Source of the DNA: Haplomitrium mnioides
Taxonomy: Eukaryota; Marchantiophyta; Haplomitriopsida; Calobryales
Length of the DNA stretch: 22,104 nucleotides
Assembly (NCBI GenBank): GCA_049999725.1
Contig: JBNGIS010033970.1
Span: 1-22,104, forward strand
Direction of reading: 5' to 3'
Shown here: positions 1 to 9,249 of the stretch, one piece after another
How positions within the stretch are numbered: the first letter of the stretch is position 1
Layout of the letters: each line of letters starts with the position of its first letter
Program-made: the position numbers and the translations under genes
Notes under the pieces: model-generated
Seen by the model: only the letters and a program-made list of their open reading frames with translations
What the model was told of the DNA's origin: nothing
Databases searched by the model: none

Positions 1-784
1 CACCAGTCTAAGCAAGGCGCTTCAATTATCCTATAATCCTAAACCTCACGTGACTCTTTTGTTGGAAACTTGGGATTTCAAAATGTTTCTACAGCAAAGT
101 CCTTCTCTGGTTCAAATGATACATGATATTACTTTTAATCAACAATTCAAGTTCCATTTAAATGATTCCAAAGCAAGATTTGGAGCAAACAATTCTCAAC
201 AGATGAATTTTGGCTACCTACGAATGGTATTTGTCAACTCAAGTGTCTACCTGAAGTGGAGAGAGAAATTTTGAGTTCAATGTTGATTCCTCTCAAGGCA
301 TATTCTGAAATCAAACGATCTCAAAAGGAAGAAAGAAGTGGATGTCGAGAAAGTGGTAATTTCAATAAGGGATAATATAAGTGAGAACTGCTACAAGTTC
401 TTTACAGATTCTGATGTTCAATGGTGGAATGAATTTTTTCTTGCCCAACAAGATTGCGGCTTACATCCTTGAAAAACAAAACGACTACTCGAAGCACAAT
501 TTACCTTTCCATCTTCACAACAGTCAAACACTTGTAATGATTTTCAAAATGTTTGTCCAAATTCTCAACTTCAAGCTCCACAAACAGAAGAAGATACTCG
601 GGTACAGCAAACACTTTCTACATGTCGAGCAATCTATGATGGAGCGCTTAGGCCGCGAGAAGGGACTCTTTTGCACAATACTTGATACGGGCATAAATTT
701 GGCAATCTACATGATTTGAAAGCTAGAATGTTTATTTGTGTTGTTGCGTCTCTGCATCCAAAAAGCAGACCCTTTTGGGTTGCC
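1..784 (+). pseudogene. Decayed unrecognised coding fragment abutting LTR1
   Basis: I do not recognise the product. Protein-like reading is patchy and changes frame. One frame is open from base 2 to about 190. A second reads well from 181 (FWLPTNGICQ, then LPEVEREILSSMLIPLKAYS). A third segment starts at 332 (KEVDVEKVVISIRDNIS, then VQWWNEFFLAQQ), has a stop at 469-471 and another near 683, and resumes as NLHDLKARMFICVVASLHPK, running to within a residue or two of the LTR1 edge at 785. Two frame changes and two stops argue for a pseudogene; unseen introns could explain some of the breaks. The composition is more A/T-rich than the neighbouring LTR. The array probably landed in, or recombined into, this sequence. 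An alternative is the 3' part of another old transposable element. Confidence 0.35.
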
Positions 785-1039
785 TATCGCTCCCCTATTT
801 CAGGCCTTAACCTTTTCAGGCCCTGTTTTGAGTGTAGGGGAGGACGGGTTTTGGGCTTTCAGGTTCTTTTCTGAGATGACCCCTTGCCAGTTACCACTTT
901 CAGACATGAAGAACTCTTCCTTTCCTTACAAGCCTTGTATGCTTTTCTCACTCTTCTTCTTCTCACACTCAAGTCAGACATTCAACCATTCTCATATCCA
1001 CATCCATTACATCTAGCTGTGATTTGTGTGATTCTTCCG

Positions 1040-1050
1040 TTTTATTCATA
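1040..1050 (-). promoter_or_regulatory. Degraded TATA/poly-A-like box of LTR1
   Basis: The minus strand reads TATGAATAAAA, where LTR2 and LTR3 read TATAAATAAAG. The site lies about 260 nt from the LTR 3' edge. One change has broken the TATA consensus but AATAAA is kept, so a role as poly-A signal remains possible. Confidence 0.3.
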
Positions 1051-1770
1051 GGACCCAATGACTTAAGCCATGCCACCTTATTTGTGCTTGGGCAGAATGG
1101 TCCTGGTGACCTGCACAATTGAACACTACCAAAAATCTGGACTCCCCCTCTTAGAGTGGTCACAGCACTGGTCCAAATATTCCTAACTATCCTAGCATGT
1201 ACTAAGTCCTAATCTATGCAACACAATTAGACCAGGGAGCACTTACCCCCAAGATGCCAAACTTGTGTCAAGGGATTGGACTCCCCTTTCAAGGCTATTC
1301 CCAAGGTCTGCTCAACTGACATGTGCCTCCTAATCTATTACAACTCCACAACACAATGCAAAAAGAAAATCTAACTACACAAATATGAACAACATATTTA
1401 TACACTATGTGCAAGAGAAAACAGAGTCCTTGAAGGTCCTCTAGATTTCAACAAAATTATACTTCCCTTATGAGTCTTGCTGCCTTACAACTATAGCCCA
1501 ACAACCCACACACCCTCCACTCTAGATAGTTTTTTAACTTCCATTGCGAGAAGCCCTGCTTTTACTTCCTTAGGCTAGAAAGAGAGTTTCTTTGACTTCC
1601 ACCTCTGGAAGACAGCTTTACCAGCTATAGGTAGCCCACTCCACCTTCGAGCCTTGACGGGTCTTACTATGTAGTGCACCGCCACTAGCACAGCCCCCCT
1701 CTTAGCTCCACTTGAAGAATAACACACCAGAGTGTCCTCAAAACACTCTGGGCTGATACTCACACACAAA

Positions 1771-2310
1771 GAATGGCAGAGACAACCCCAAGCTCCTCAC
1801 TTGACAGCCTCTCCCGAAATCATAACTAGCCGGAATCCCTTCAAACTATCGTATCAGTAACCCTCCGCTCTGGTCCATCGGCAAGGATAAGGTCACCTAG
1901 GTCTCCCCTTAGTCCTCCTCTAAATCCCTCTGGCCCATTGGACCTAGTACCCCTGCTTCACGTAGTTCCTCACTGAATTCCTACTCCAACCGCCCCTCGT
2001 TGCGATTTTTTTGTCCTCAAGTCGTGATGCTTCTACACAGAGAATGCAGAGACAACCCCACATCCTCCCATGGTGGCCTCTCTCGAAGTCTTAGCTGACC
2101 AGAATCCAATCGAGACCCCGTATCAGTAACCCTCCGCCCTGGTCCGCTTGTAAGGATGAGGTCATCTGGGTCTCCCCCATGTCCTCCTCTAAATCCCTTG
2201 GTTCCCCTTGAGTGAATACCTCTGCTTCATATGGTCTTGTCAATGAATTCTAACCCCAGCCCCCCTCGTTGCAATTCCCCTTCACATGCAGTCACCTCGC
2301 ACCCTGAGAT
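1771..2310. repeat. Tandem duplication inside LTR1 (2 x ~265 bp)
   Basis: Two adjacent copies begin at about 1771 and 2041. Both start with GCAGAGACAACCCCA and both contain GTATCAGTAACCCTCCGC. Each then runs through a shared GTCCTCCTCTAAATCCCT block. The same duplication exists in LTR2 and LTR3, so it predates the amplification of the LTRs. Confidence 0.75.
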
Positions 2311-2720
2311 TGCCTGTGTATCAACCTGGAAGAATTCGATGGCAAACGATGTATACTCCTTTTGCGTGCTGCCCCTCCGACGTCCGATCCGATGAATAGT
2401 TGTTATGGCCGTTCGCTCGGAATAAGGGACGACGACGCGTGGCTTCACTGTTCGGTAATCCCGTTACCATGGAATGGGAGAAGGCGCGACGTGTACTACA
2501 ATTGGTCGAGAAAAAGCCAAGGTCAACGAAAACTTCAACGAGGAGCTCCAATGAATCTTGCGGGAAGAGATTCTGTAGATTCCCGCGGAACCAGGTCCGA
2601 AGAGGCTCTTTGGAACTGAAATCCAAAGTGCGCCACGGAACCAAGTTCCGAAGTGCGCCACAGAACCCACTCTGCGGAATCTCTATAGATTCCCATGTAG
2701 ATCCTTCTTTCTTCTCCTCG

Positions 2721-3075
2721 CACCACGTCGTCCGCTGCACCACCGTCCGACGCCGCTCTGCAAGGGGGTAGGCTGACCGTTGTGATGACCTCTCCTTCCG
2801 TAGTTGACCCGCACGTTGCCGGAGGTCAGGTGAACTCCTCTTCTTGTGCCACGTGTCCCGTGAAATGCTTCGGGGTCCTTGGAGTCGCCACGTCATCCGA
2901 AGAGCGCTGCCCAACAAAGGGGTAGGCGAACCGTCATGCTGACCCCCTTCCAAGGTTGACCCACATAACCCCCTGTGTGCTTCCCAAGGCGCCATGTCAT
3001 CCGAAGGCCGCCGTCCGACGTCGCCCCGCAAAGGGGTAGGCGGACCGTCGCGCGGACCCTTCTTCCAAAGTTGAC
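2721..3075. repeat. Three copies of a GCCACGT-headed repeat in LTR1
   Basis: Units lie at about 2721-2810, 2885-2965 and 2988-3075. Each has CCACGTC or a close variant, then GTCCG-type sequence, then AAAGGGGTAGGCGGACCGT or a variant, and ends in AGTTGACC. LTR2 and LTR3 have only two units. The middle LTR1 unit is the extra one, most likely from unequal exchange or slippage. Confidence 0.75.
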
Positions 3076-3881
3076 CTTCGGAAACACAACCAGGCTCTTC
3101 AGCGCACCACATTTCCGAAGCCTCACGCGGACTCCTTACGTTCGCCACATCATCTGTAGAGCCTTAGCAGACTTCCCTTGCTTGTCGAATAAGAATTGTG
3201 CCAATGTTTCCGTTTCAACGTACCTTCGAAGTAAGAACCATGCGCGCGCCCAAGGCTATCTTCGTTAACACTTCGGAAAGCTCGATGTAAGACCAACTAG
3301 GCCCTTTCGGATCGTTTGCCCTTTTCAAAATTTCGGATGTTGACCGCACCCCGTCGAACTTTCACCTTTTTAGTTGCCAAAGCAGCAACAAAACACCCTT
3401 TCGGCGCCACTAGCTCCTCCGTTGGTCGCACCGGCGTTAGCTTCGTTTTTCGGCCGCTCTCATCTCGCTCGCCGATTTGCCGATATATCGTTCTTCCGCC
3501 GTGCCCTTCGTTTCCCCCCACCGGATAAACGCCATATCGCCCTTCTGGCTCAACCTTCTTCCCGTTGGACGGTTGGCGATAGGTCACCGCTTCGCCACTG
3601 ATGCGCGTCGTTTGAACTGGTTTGCCAACAAGTCACCTTTTCGCCTTCACTCGCTCTTATTCGATAAGATTGGTGATTAGTCCTCCTTTCGACTCTCCTC
3701 TGTGTTTCCTCTTGATGAATCTACGCTAGGTCGCTCCTTCGGCTTCCGCGCTCCTCCTCCTCTCGGATCTTCGATATATCGCCCTTCCGGCACTCTCTCG
3801 TTTTCCTTCGGCTAGACCCGTGATAAGTTGTTGTTTCATGCCCTCCTCCTTGCTCCCCTATTGGGTTCCTCGCGGATCTCT

Positions 3882-3942
3882 CTTAACCGAGCTCCCCACG
3901 TCGTAAGACGGATCGGAACCCGGTTAAGTGGGCTCCCCACTT
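3882..3942. other. Conserved double inverted repeat in LTR1
   Basis: CTTAACCG (3882-3889) pairs with CGGTTAAG (3921-3928) and encloses a small CGTC-GTAA-GACG hairpin. Next to it, AAGTGGG (3926-3932) pairs with CCCACTT (3936-3942) across a 3-nt loop. The two stems share AAG, so they are alternatives or adjacent folds. The arrangement recurs in LTR2 and LTR3 with one or two changes. Confidence 0.55.
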
Positions 3943-4635
3943 AGGGAGGCGCCTGTCCGCAGATCCACGGGTCTCTTGGTGCCGCCACGTCGTCCGTGGA
4001 GTCCCGCGAAGGGTTCCGGAGACACCACGTTTCCGTGGAATCTCGCGGGACCTTTCGGGGACTCCACTCTTCAACCAAGATTCTAGACTCGAATGGAGCG
4101 TTTGATCGGCCCTTGCAAAGCTCGCTCTTGCTTGCGGGATCGAGGCGTCCCTCTTCTCTGGCCTTGCTCGCCCTCGTGACTATCTCACCTCCTTCTGTCA
4201 GCTCTTGATCCTTGCTTCCCGATTTGTGGCCGCTACAAGACCCCCGCAATCTGCCTTTCTTCGGAGTGCCTTCGGACTTCCTTGTTGTTGATCCGTTCTT
4301 CTTCCTTCTGCGATCACTCCGCCATAGGTGGTTTCTCTGTTTCTTCTTCCCAGGCTCCGATCCTCGTATCCTCCCTAGGCCCACGGATTCTCGCTAGCCT
4401 GCTTTGAATTTGAAAATGGGGCCCCTCCCTTGGTTGGCGATCACTACTCTCTCCTCATCTCTTCCGCCATGATCTTGTTTCGCTCCTAGGAATCATGCGC
4501 CCTACTCTTATCAGCTGTTTGAGAGTGATTAGTTGTTTCTAAGAGGCCCTCACACTCGCAAAGGGGACATATTGCCAGTGGTGCTTCTGATTTTGTGCAT
4601 TCAACTTTAGTGCTCCAAACCACTGGCTGACATAA

Positions 4636-4645
4636 CTCCCCCTTC
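4636..4645 (-). promoter_or_regulatory. Polypurine tract of unit A
   Basis: The minus strand reads GAAGGGGGAG, three bases (TTA) before TGTCAG, the 5' edge of LTR1. This is the position expected for the primer of plus-strand DNA synthesis in an LTR retrotransposon. Unit B has the same tract. Confidence 0.75.
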
Positions 4646-4907
4646 AAGTGTGAAGCGTCCCCACGAACACACTTTTTCTCCCTCAATTTTTTTGGTGCCT
4701 CTGCTGCTGGTCGTTGGCTCGACTCTGTAACTCCTGCAATACAACCCCACTAAACACCCCCCCCACAAAACACATACAAACAACTTACTTGTGCGCATTC
4801 TGCTCGCTCAGCCTCTTCCTTGGATCCCACACAAAAGTCATGCTTCCAGATTTTGGTTTGAGGGGAATATGAGGACTCTGCAGCAACATGCCTTGATGCA
4901 TTCTCTT
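4646..4907. other. Unit A 3' untranslated part
   Basis: This stretch lies between the ORF2 stop and the PPT. It aligns with 10390-10636 in unit B and more weakly with 18161-18419 in unit 4. It contains a C-run followed by ACAC-rich sequence (about 4755-4785). No gene is seen. Confidence 0.5.
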
Positions 4908-6026
4908 CTACACCGTGAACCAACCCTCAGACCTGGGATCCCTTTGCTGGCCTATTTCCCTTGGCTTGAGGGCACGCCCCACACAAACCCACATGGAACA
5001 GCTGAACAAACAAGCATACACAAAGGTACTGTACTTCGGGCATGTAACCTTGCAGTTATATACAATATTGGTGGTGATGGGGCTGCCGGTAACAATTCCT
5101 TCCCTGTCACCAAGATCCTTGGGCTGTATCAAGGTGAGCTTCTTCTCTGAATTGAAATGGGGCTCATCTTCCGACACCTTTGGATCCTCCGGGCTGCAAC
5201 TGAGTATTTCCATTATTGTGCATTCCACCACTTGAGGAGGCTCTAACTTGTCGACACTTGGCAGGTGCTTGTCATAACTTTCTGTATCCGAGTACACCGT
5301 TGTCGACCACCCTCGCAATTCGGATTCGGGGCTCAATCGACATTGGTCTTCCGGTGGGTCCTCCTCTTTAGGGAAATGAGTTTCAATTGCGCCATCTCCT
5401 CCTTGCCTTGGTAGGGCCCTTCTCTGGTCCCTTGATTGGTGCGCAGAGTCCTCCTCTTCAGGTCCTGATTCCTCTGCCTCCGCTTGAATGACGTAATTCG
5501 TGAGACCCTACACCGCGACTAGGGATGCTTCCGCCTCTTGAAGCTCATTTGGATCGCCTCGTGATTGCTGCTCCAAGACATGCCTCAGGTCCTCACCGTC
5601 TGCCTTCTCCTCGATTTGTGTCTGGTAGAACCAAATGGGGTATTCCGCCTCGTATTCAGAATAGCTCATGGATAACCACACTTGATTCGTACCCTTCTTA
5701 GCCCTCCACCTTTTTTGGCTATTGCTCTTCCGATGAGACTTGGATTTAGCTTTGGATTTTACATGACAACACTCTTCTAAGGCAGAGGTCTCCTTCTTCA
5801 CCCAGACTGCTTCCTCCTCTTCATACTGGGAACGCATTATAATTGGACACTCATACTTCTGCCCCCATGGTTCCGGGCAGTTGGGGGAAACATGTCCAAG
5901 CTGGGCACAATTCGAGCACACCATAGCAATTCTCTTCGGTGTTCTGGTTGCGACCCATTCATCTGATTGTTCAGCTCCCTGAAGATTTGGCTTGAAGCTC
6001 GAAAGGAGGGTCTGCAGTACCTCCAT
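4908..6026 (-). pseudogene. ORF2 of unit A: CCHC protein with hydrophobic tail
   Basis: This is one reading frame of about 372 codons, broken by a TAG at 5508-5510 where unit B has CAG. It starts at the ATG three bases after the ORF1 stop. A zinc knuckle of the form CX2CX4HX4C lies at residues 37-50 (C37, C40, H45, C50; DNA 5877-5918), as in retroviral nucleocapsid, which binds RNA. A Lys/Ser/Arg stretch and a long acidic region follow. The last part has a hydrophobic run, STFVYACLFSCSMWVCVG (about 5035-4980), which could be a membrane segment. No capsid domain, protease, RT or integrase is present between knuckle and tail. The final TAG (4908-4910) also corresponds to CAG in unit B, where the frame runs on. 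The frame is long and largely conserved in unit B, so it was probably translated in the active family. Confidence 0.7.
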
Positions 6027-6029
6027 TTT

Positions 6030-6272
6030 TTAGCTCAATTTTGCTAAGCGAGCCTTCTCTCCCTTGGCAGTCCTTTTGATCGTTTGCTTCCGTCTTTGCT
6101 TCTTCTTTCTCGAAGGTCTCGGTTCATCAAAGTTCCTGCTAGAGGAGTCACTGTCACTTGACACGATAGATATAGAGCTCTCTTCTGTATCTTCATTACT
6201 GCTTGAACCATCTGAAGAATATCTTGATACACGCTTAGCCCGTCTTTTCCTTCTCCCATGGCTATGGCCCAT
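6030..6272 (-). CDS. ORF1 of unit A: Ser-acidic/basic small protein
   Basis: This is an 80-codon frame starting MGHSHGRRKRRAKR. It has a Ser/Asp/Glu-rich middle and a basic C-terminal part (SRKKKQRRKQ), which resembles a bipartite nuclear localisation signal. It lies at the gag position, downstream of the PBS. It ends in TAA (6030-6032) followed by AAA ATG, the start of ORF2 in the same frame. Homologous frames are in unit B (13532-13774) and, more divergent, in unit 4. A retroelement gag leader is the best guess; no Pfam-like capsid motif is seen. Frame +1 has an overlapping 97-codon frame that I treat as a shadow. Confidence 0.5.
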   Translation of the reverse strand: MGHSHGRRKRRAKRVSRYSSDGSSSNEDTEESSISIVSSDSDSSSRNFDEPRPSRKKKQRRKQTIKRTAKGEKARLAKLS

Positions 6273-6467
6273 TGCCCTAGTTGAGGAAAATTGTCACTCC
6301 TTCCAAATATGATAACTTGGCCTCTTTTGCCCGCCACTCTTCCTCAACAGACGCACACCTAGTTGCTCTGTTTCTCAGAAGCAACCTTCTCACAAACTGA
6401 CTTGAGTCTATGGTGCACAAAGTGGTGTTTCTGGTTCGGGTTAGTCTCAGGTTTTTTCAAACCCTTG
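6273..6467 (-). other. Leader between PBS and ORF1, unit A
   Basis: This untranslated leader of about 195 nt is conserved in unit B. It is shorter in unit 4. No further motif is recognised. Confidence 0.4.
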
Positions 6468-6485
6468 GCCCTCCCTCTAGTGCCA
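6468..6485 (-). promoter_or_regulatory. Primer binding site-like sequence, unit A
   Basis: The minus strand reads TGGCACTAGAGGGAGGGC, 8 nt after the 3' edge of LTR2. Units B and 4 read TGGCGCTAG here, so the A in unit A is a later change. TGG at the start fits the CCA end of a tRNA. I cannot assign the tRNA from memory. Confidence 0.65.
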
Positions 6486-6748
6486 AAAATTTATGTCGCT
6501 CCTCTGTTTCAGGCCTTAACCTTTTCAGGTCTTGTTTTGAGTGCAGAGGAGGACGGGTTTCAGGTTTTCAGGTTCTTTTCTGAGATGGCCCCTTGCCAGT
6601 TACCACTTTCAGACCTTAAGGACTCTTCCTCTCCTTACAGACCTTGTATGGTTTTCTCACTCTCCTTCTTCTCATACTCAAGTCAGACATTCAACCATTC
6701 TCATGTCTACATCCATTACACCCAGCTGTGATTTGTGTGATTCTTCCA

Positions 6749-6759
6749 CTTTATTTATA
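6749..6759 (-). promoter_or_regulatory. Candidate TATA box (or poly-A signal) of LTR2
   Basis: The minus strand reads TATAAATAAAG, about 260 nt before the LTR 3' edge, with ATTGG (a reversed CCAAT) about 10 nt upstream. If it is the TATA box, U3 is about 3.6 kb and R-U5 about 0.23 kb. The same bases contain AATAAA. A second TATAAAT lies at about 7104-7110. Confidence 0.45.
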
Positions 6760-7483
6760 GGACCCAATGACTTAGGCCCTGCCACCTTATTTGTGCTTGG
6801 GCAGAATGGTGCTGGTGACCTACACAACTGAGCACTACAACAGGTTGGACTCCCCCTCTTAGGGTTGTCACAGAGCTGAAACAGATTATCCTAACTATCC
6901 TAACATGTACTAAGTTCTAATCTATGCAACAGAATCAAACCATAGAGCATTTACCCCCAAGCTACTAGACTTGTGTCAAGGGATTGGACTCCCCTTTCAA
7001 GATTGTTCCCAGGGTCTGCTTAGCTGATCTGTGTCTCCTAATCTAATACAACTCAACCACACAATGCAGAAAGGAAATCTATCTACACAAATATGAACAA
7101 CACATTTATACACTATATGCAAGAGAAAACAAAGTCCTTGAAGGCCTTCTGGATTTCTACCAAATTATACTTCCCTTATGAGTCCCACTGCCTTACAACT
7201 GCAGCCTAGCAACCCACACACCCTCCTCTCCAGATAGTTTTTTAACTTCCCTCGCGAGAAGCCCTGTTTTTACTTCATCAAGCTAGGAAGAGAGTTTCTT
7301 TGACTTCCACCTCTGGAAGATAGCCTTACCAACTGCAGGTAGCCCACTCCACCCTCGAGCCTTGACAGGTCTTACTATGTAGCGCACCGACACTAGCACA
7401 ACCCCCTCCTCTAAGCTTCACTTGAAGAATAACACACCAGAGTGTCCTCTGAACACTCTAGGCTGATGCACTTGCACAAGGGA

Positions 7484-8112
7484 AAGCTGAGACACTCCAA
7501 GCTCCCTACTTCGCAGCCTCTCCTTAGTTCTCGGCCGACCGAGAATTCCTTCGAGCTATCGTATCAGTAACCCTCCGCCCTGGTCCGCTTGCAAGGATGA
7601 GGTCACTTGGATCGCCCGAGCATCCAAAGCTCCCTACTCTGCAATACTCGGCGCCCCTCCAGTCCTCTTCTAAATCCCCCGGTTCCCCTTGAGCTAGTAC
7701 CCATGCTTCACGTAGCTCTCACTGAAAACTCGCCCTACCTTACCATGCGCGATTCCCCTTTCTTGCTATTGCTGTCGTGCCTTGCAATTGCCCGTGAAAC
7801 GCCGAGACGACTCCAAGCTCCCTACTCGGAAGCCTCTCCTTAGTTCTCGGCAGACCAAGAACTCCTTCGAATTAACGTATCGGTCCATCTCCGCTCTGGT
7901 CCACCGGTAAGGATGAGTTCACCTAGATCACCCGAGCATCCAGAGCTCCATACTCTACAACACTCGGCGCCCCTCCAGTCCACCTCCAAATCCCCCTGGC
8001 CCCTTGGAGCTAGTACACACGCTTCAAGTAATTCCTTACTAAACTTTTCACCCCTACCTTACCATGCGCGAATCTCGTGCCTTGCATCACTATATCTCCA
8101 ACAATTGCCCGT
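7484..8112. repeat. Tandem duplication inside LTR2 (2 x ~310 bp)
   Basis: Copies start at about 7484 and 7797. Both have GAGAC(GA)CTCCAAGCTCC, CCTCTCCTTAGTTCTCGGC, GAGCATCC and GGCGCCCCTCCAGTCC in order, and both end near TGCCCGTG. It corresponds to 1771-2310 in LTR1 and 14987-15618 in LTR3. Confidence 0.8.
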
Positions 8113-8487
8113 GCATCAACCCGAAAGAATTCAATAGCAAACGATGTATACTCCCCTCACGCACTGCCCTCCCGATGCCCAATCCGATGAATAGTCGTTA
8201 TGGCCGTTAGCTTGGAATAGGGGATGATGACGCGTGGCTTCATTATTCGATAATCCCGTTACCACAGAATAGGAGAAGGCGCAGCGTGTCTTACAGTTGG
8301 TTGAGGAAAAACCAAGGTCAACGGTAACTTGAACGGTGAGCTCCGAGGACTCTTGCGGGAAGAGATTCCGCAGATTCCCGTAGAACCAAGTCCGAAGAGG
8401 CTATCGGAACCAAGTTCCGCAGTGCCTCATGGAATCGACTCCAAGGAATCTTCTTAGATCCCCCGTAGATTCCTCTTTCTTCTTCTC

Positions 8488-8690
8488 GCGCCACGTCGTC
8501 CGCTGCACCACCGTCCGACTCTGCCCCGCAAAGGAGTAGGCGGACTGTCGCGTTGACATCCTTCCGAGGTTGACCCACGGAACCCCCTACGTGCTTCCCA
8601 AGGCGCCACGTTGTCCGAAGGCCGCTGTCCAACGCCGCCCTGCAAAGGGGTAGGCGGATCGTCACGCGGACCCTTCTTCCGAAGTTGACC
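8488..8690. repeat. Two copies of the GCCACGT-headed repeat in LTR2
   Basis: Units lie at 8488-8577 and 8602-8690. Each runs from GCCACGT(C/T)GTCCG through CGCAAAGG or GCAAAGG plus GTAGGCGGA to the end of a GTTGACC. LTR1 has three units. Confidence 0.75.
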
Positions 8691-9249
8691 TTCGGAAACA
8701 CAACTAGGCTTCTCAGTGTGCCACGTTTCCGAAGCCTTCCGCGGACTCCCTACGCTCGCCACATCATCCGTAGAACCGCCGCGGACTTCCCTTGCTTGCC
8801 GAATAAGAACTGTGCCGATGTTGTCGTTTTGACATACCTTTGAAGTAAGAACTACGCGCGCGCTTGAGGTTTTCTTCGTTAACACTTTTGAAAGCTCACT
8901 ATAAGAACTACTAGGCCCTTTCGGACCAATCGCCCCTTTCAAACTTTCGGATGTCGGCCGCACCCTGTCGAACTTTCACCCTTTTGGTTGCCAAAGCGGC
9001 AAAGAGTCATCCTTTCGGCGCCGCTAGCTCCTCTATCGGTTGCACCGGCGTTAGCTTTGTTTTCCGACCGCTCTCATCTCGCTCGCCGATTCGTCGATAT
9101 ATTGTCCTTTCGCCGTGCCCTTCGTTTTTCTCCTACTGGATAGGCGCCATATCACCCTTCTGGCTCAGCCTTCTTCCCGTTGGACGGTTGGTGATAGGTC
9201 ACCGCTTTGCCACTAATGCGCATCGTTTGAACTGGTTGCCGACAAGTCG

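Larger units (their letters stand above)
785..4632 (-). mobile_element. LTR1: long terminal repeat, left end of the array
   Basis: This is a 3848-bp LTR, read on the minus strand. It aligns along its whole length with LTR2 and LTR3 by eye. The right edge on the plus strand is CTGACA (4627-4632), next to a polypyrimidine run that is the minus-strand PPT. The left edge is TATCGC where LTR2 and LTR3 have TGTCGC, so the terminal dinucleotide has mutated. It is the 3' LTR of unit A. It is the most divergent of the three full LTRs: bases ~1771-2310 differ clearly from LTR2 and LTR3, and it carries three rather than two copies of a ~100-bp internal repeat. The stretch ~2330-4480 is G/C-rich and has many CG sites. 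Long open frames inside it are not conserved in the sister LTRs and are not called as genes. Confidence 0.9.

Noticed and set aside
738-1016. 92-codon plus-strand frame and its copies at 6363-6731 and 14044-14334
   Set aside because: These read antisense across the U5/R part of the LTR; they are open in more than one frame and have no start or domain in common.
2321-3148. 275-codon open frame on the minus strand in LTR1
   Set aside because: It crosses the three tandem repeat units and is not open in LTR2 or LTR3; the protein is repeat-derived and low in complexity.
4915-5235. 106-codon plus-strand open frame opposite the ORF2 tail
   Set aside because: It is a shadow of the conserved minus-strand frame, which has the homologues in all three units.
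6044-6337. 97-codon frame overlapping ORF1 of unit A
   Set aside because: It is not the frame that leads into ORF2, and unit 4 has no equivalent; the frame in unit B is open only because the DNA is similar.
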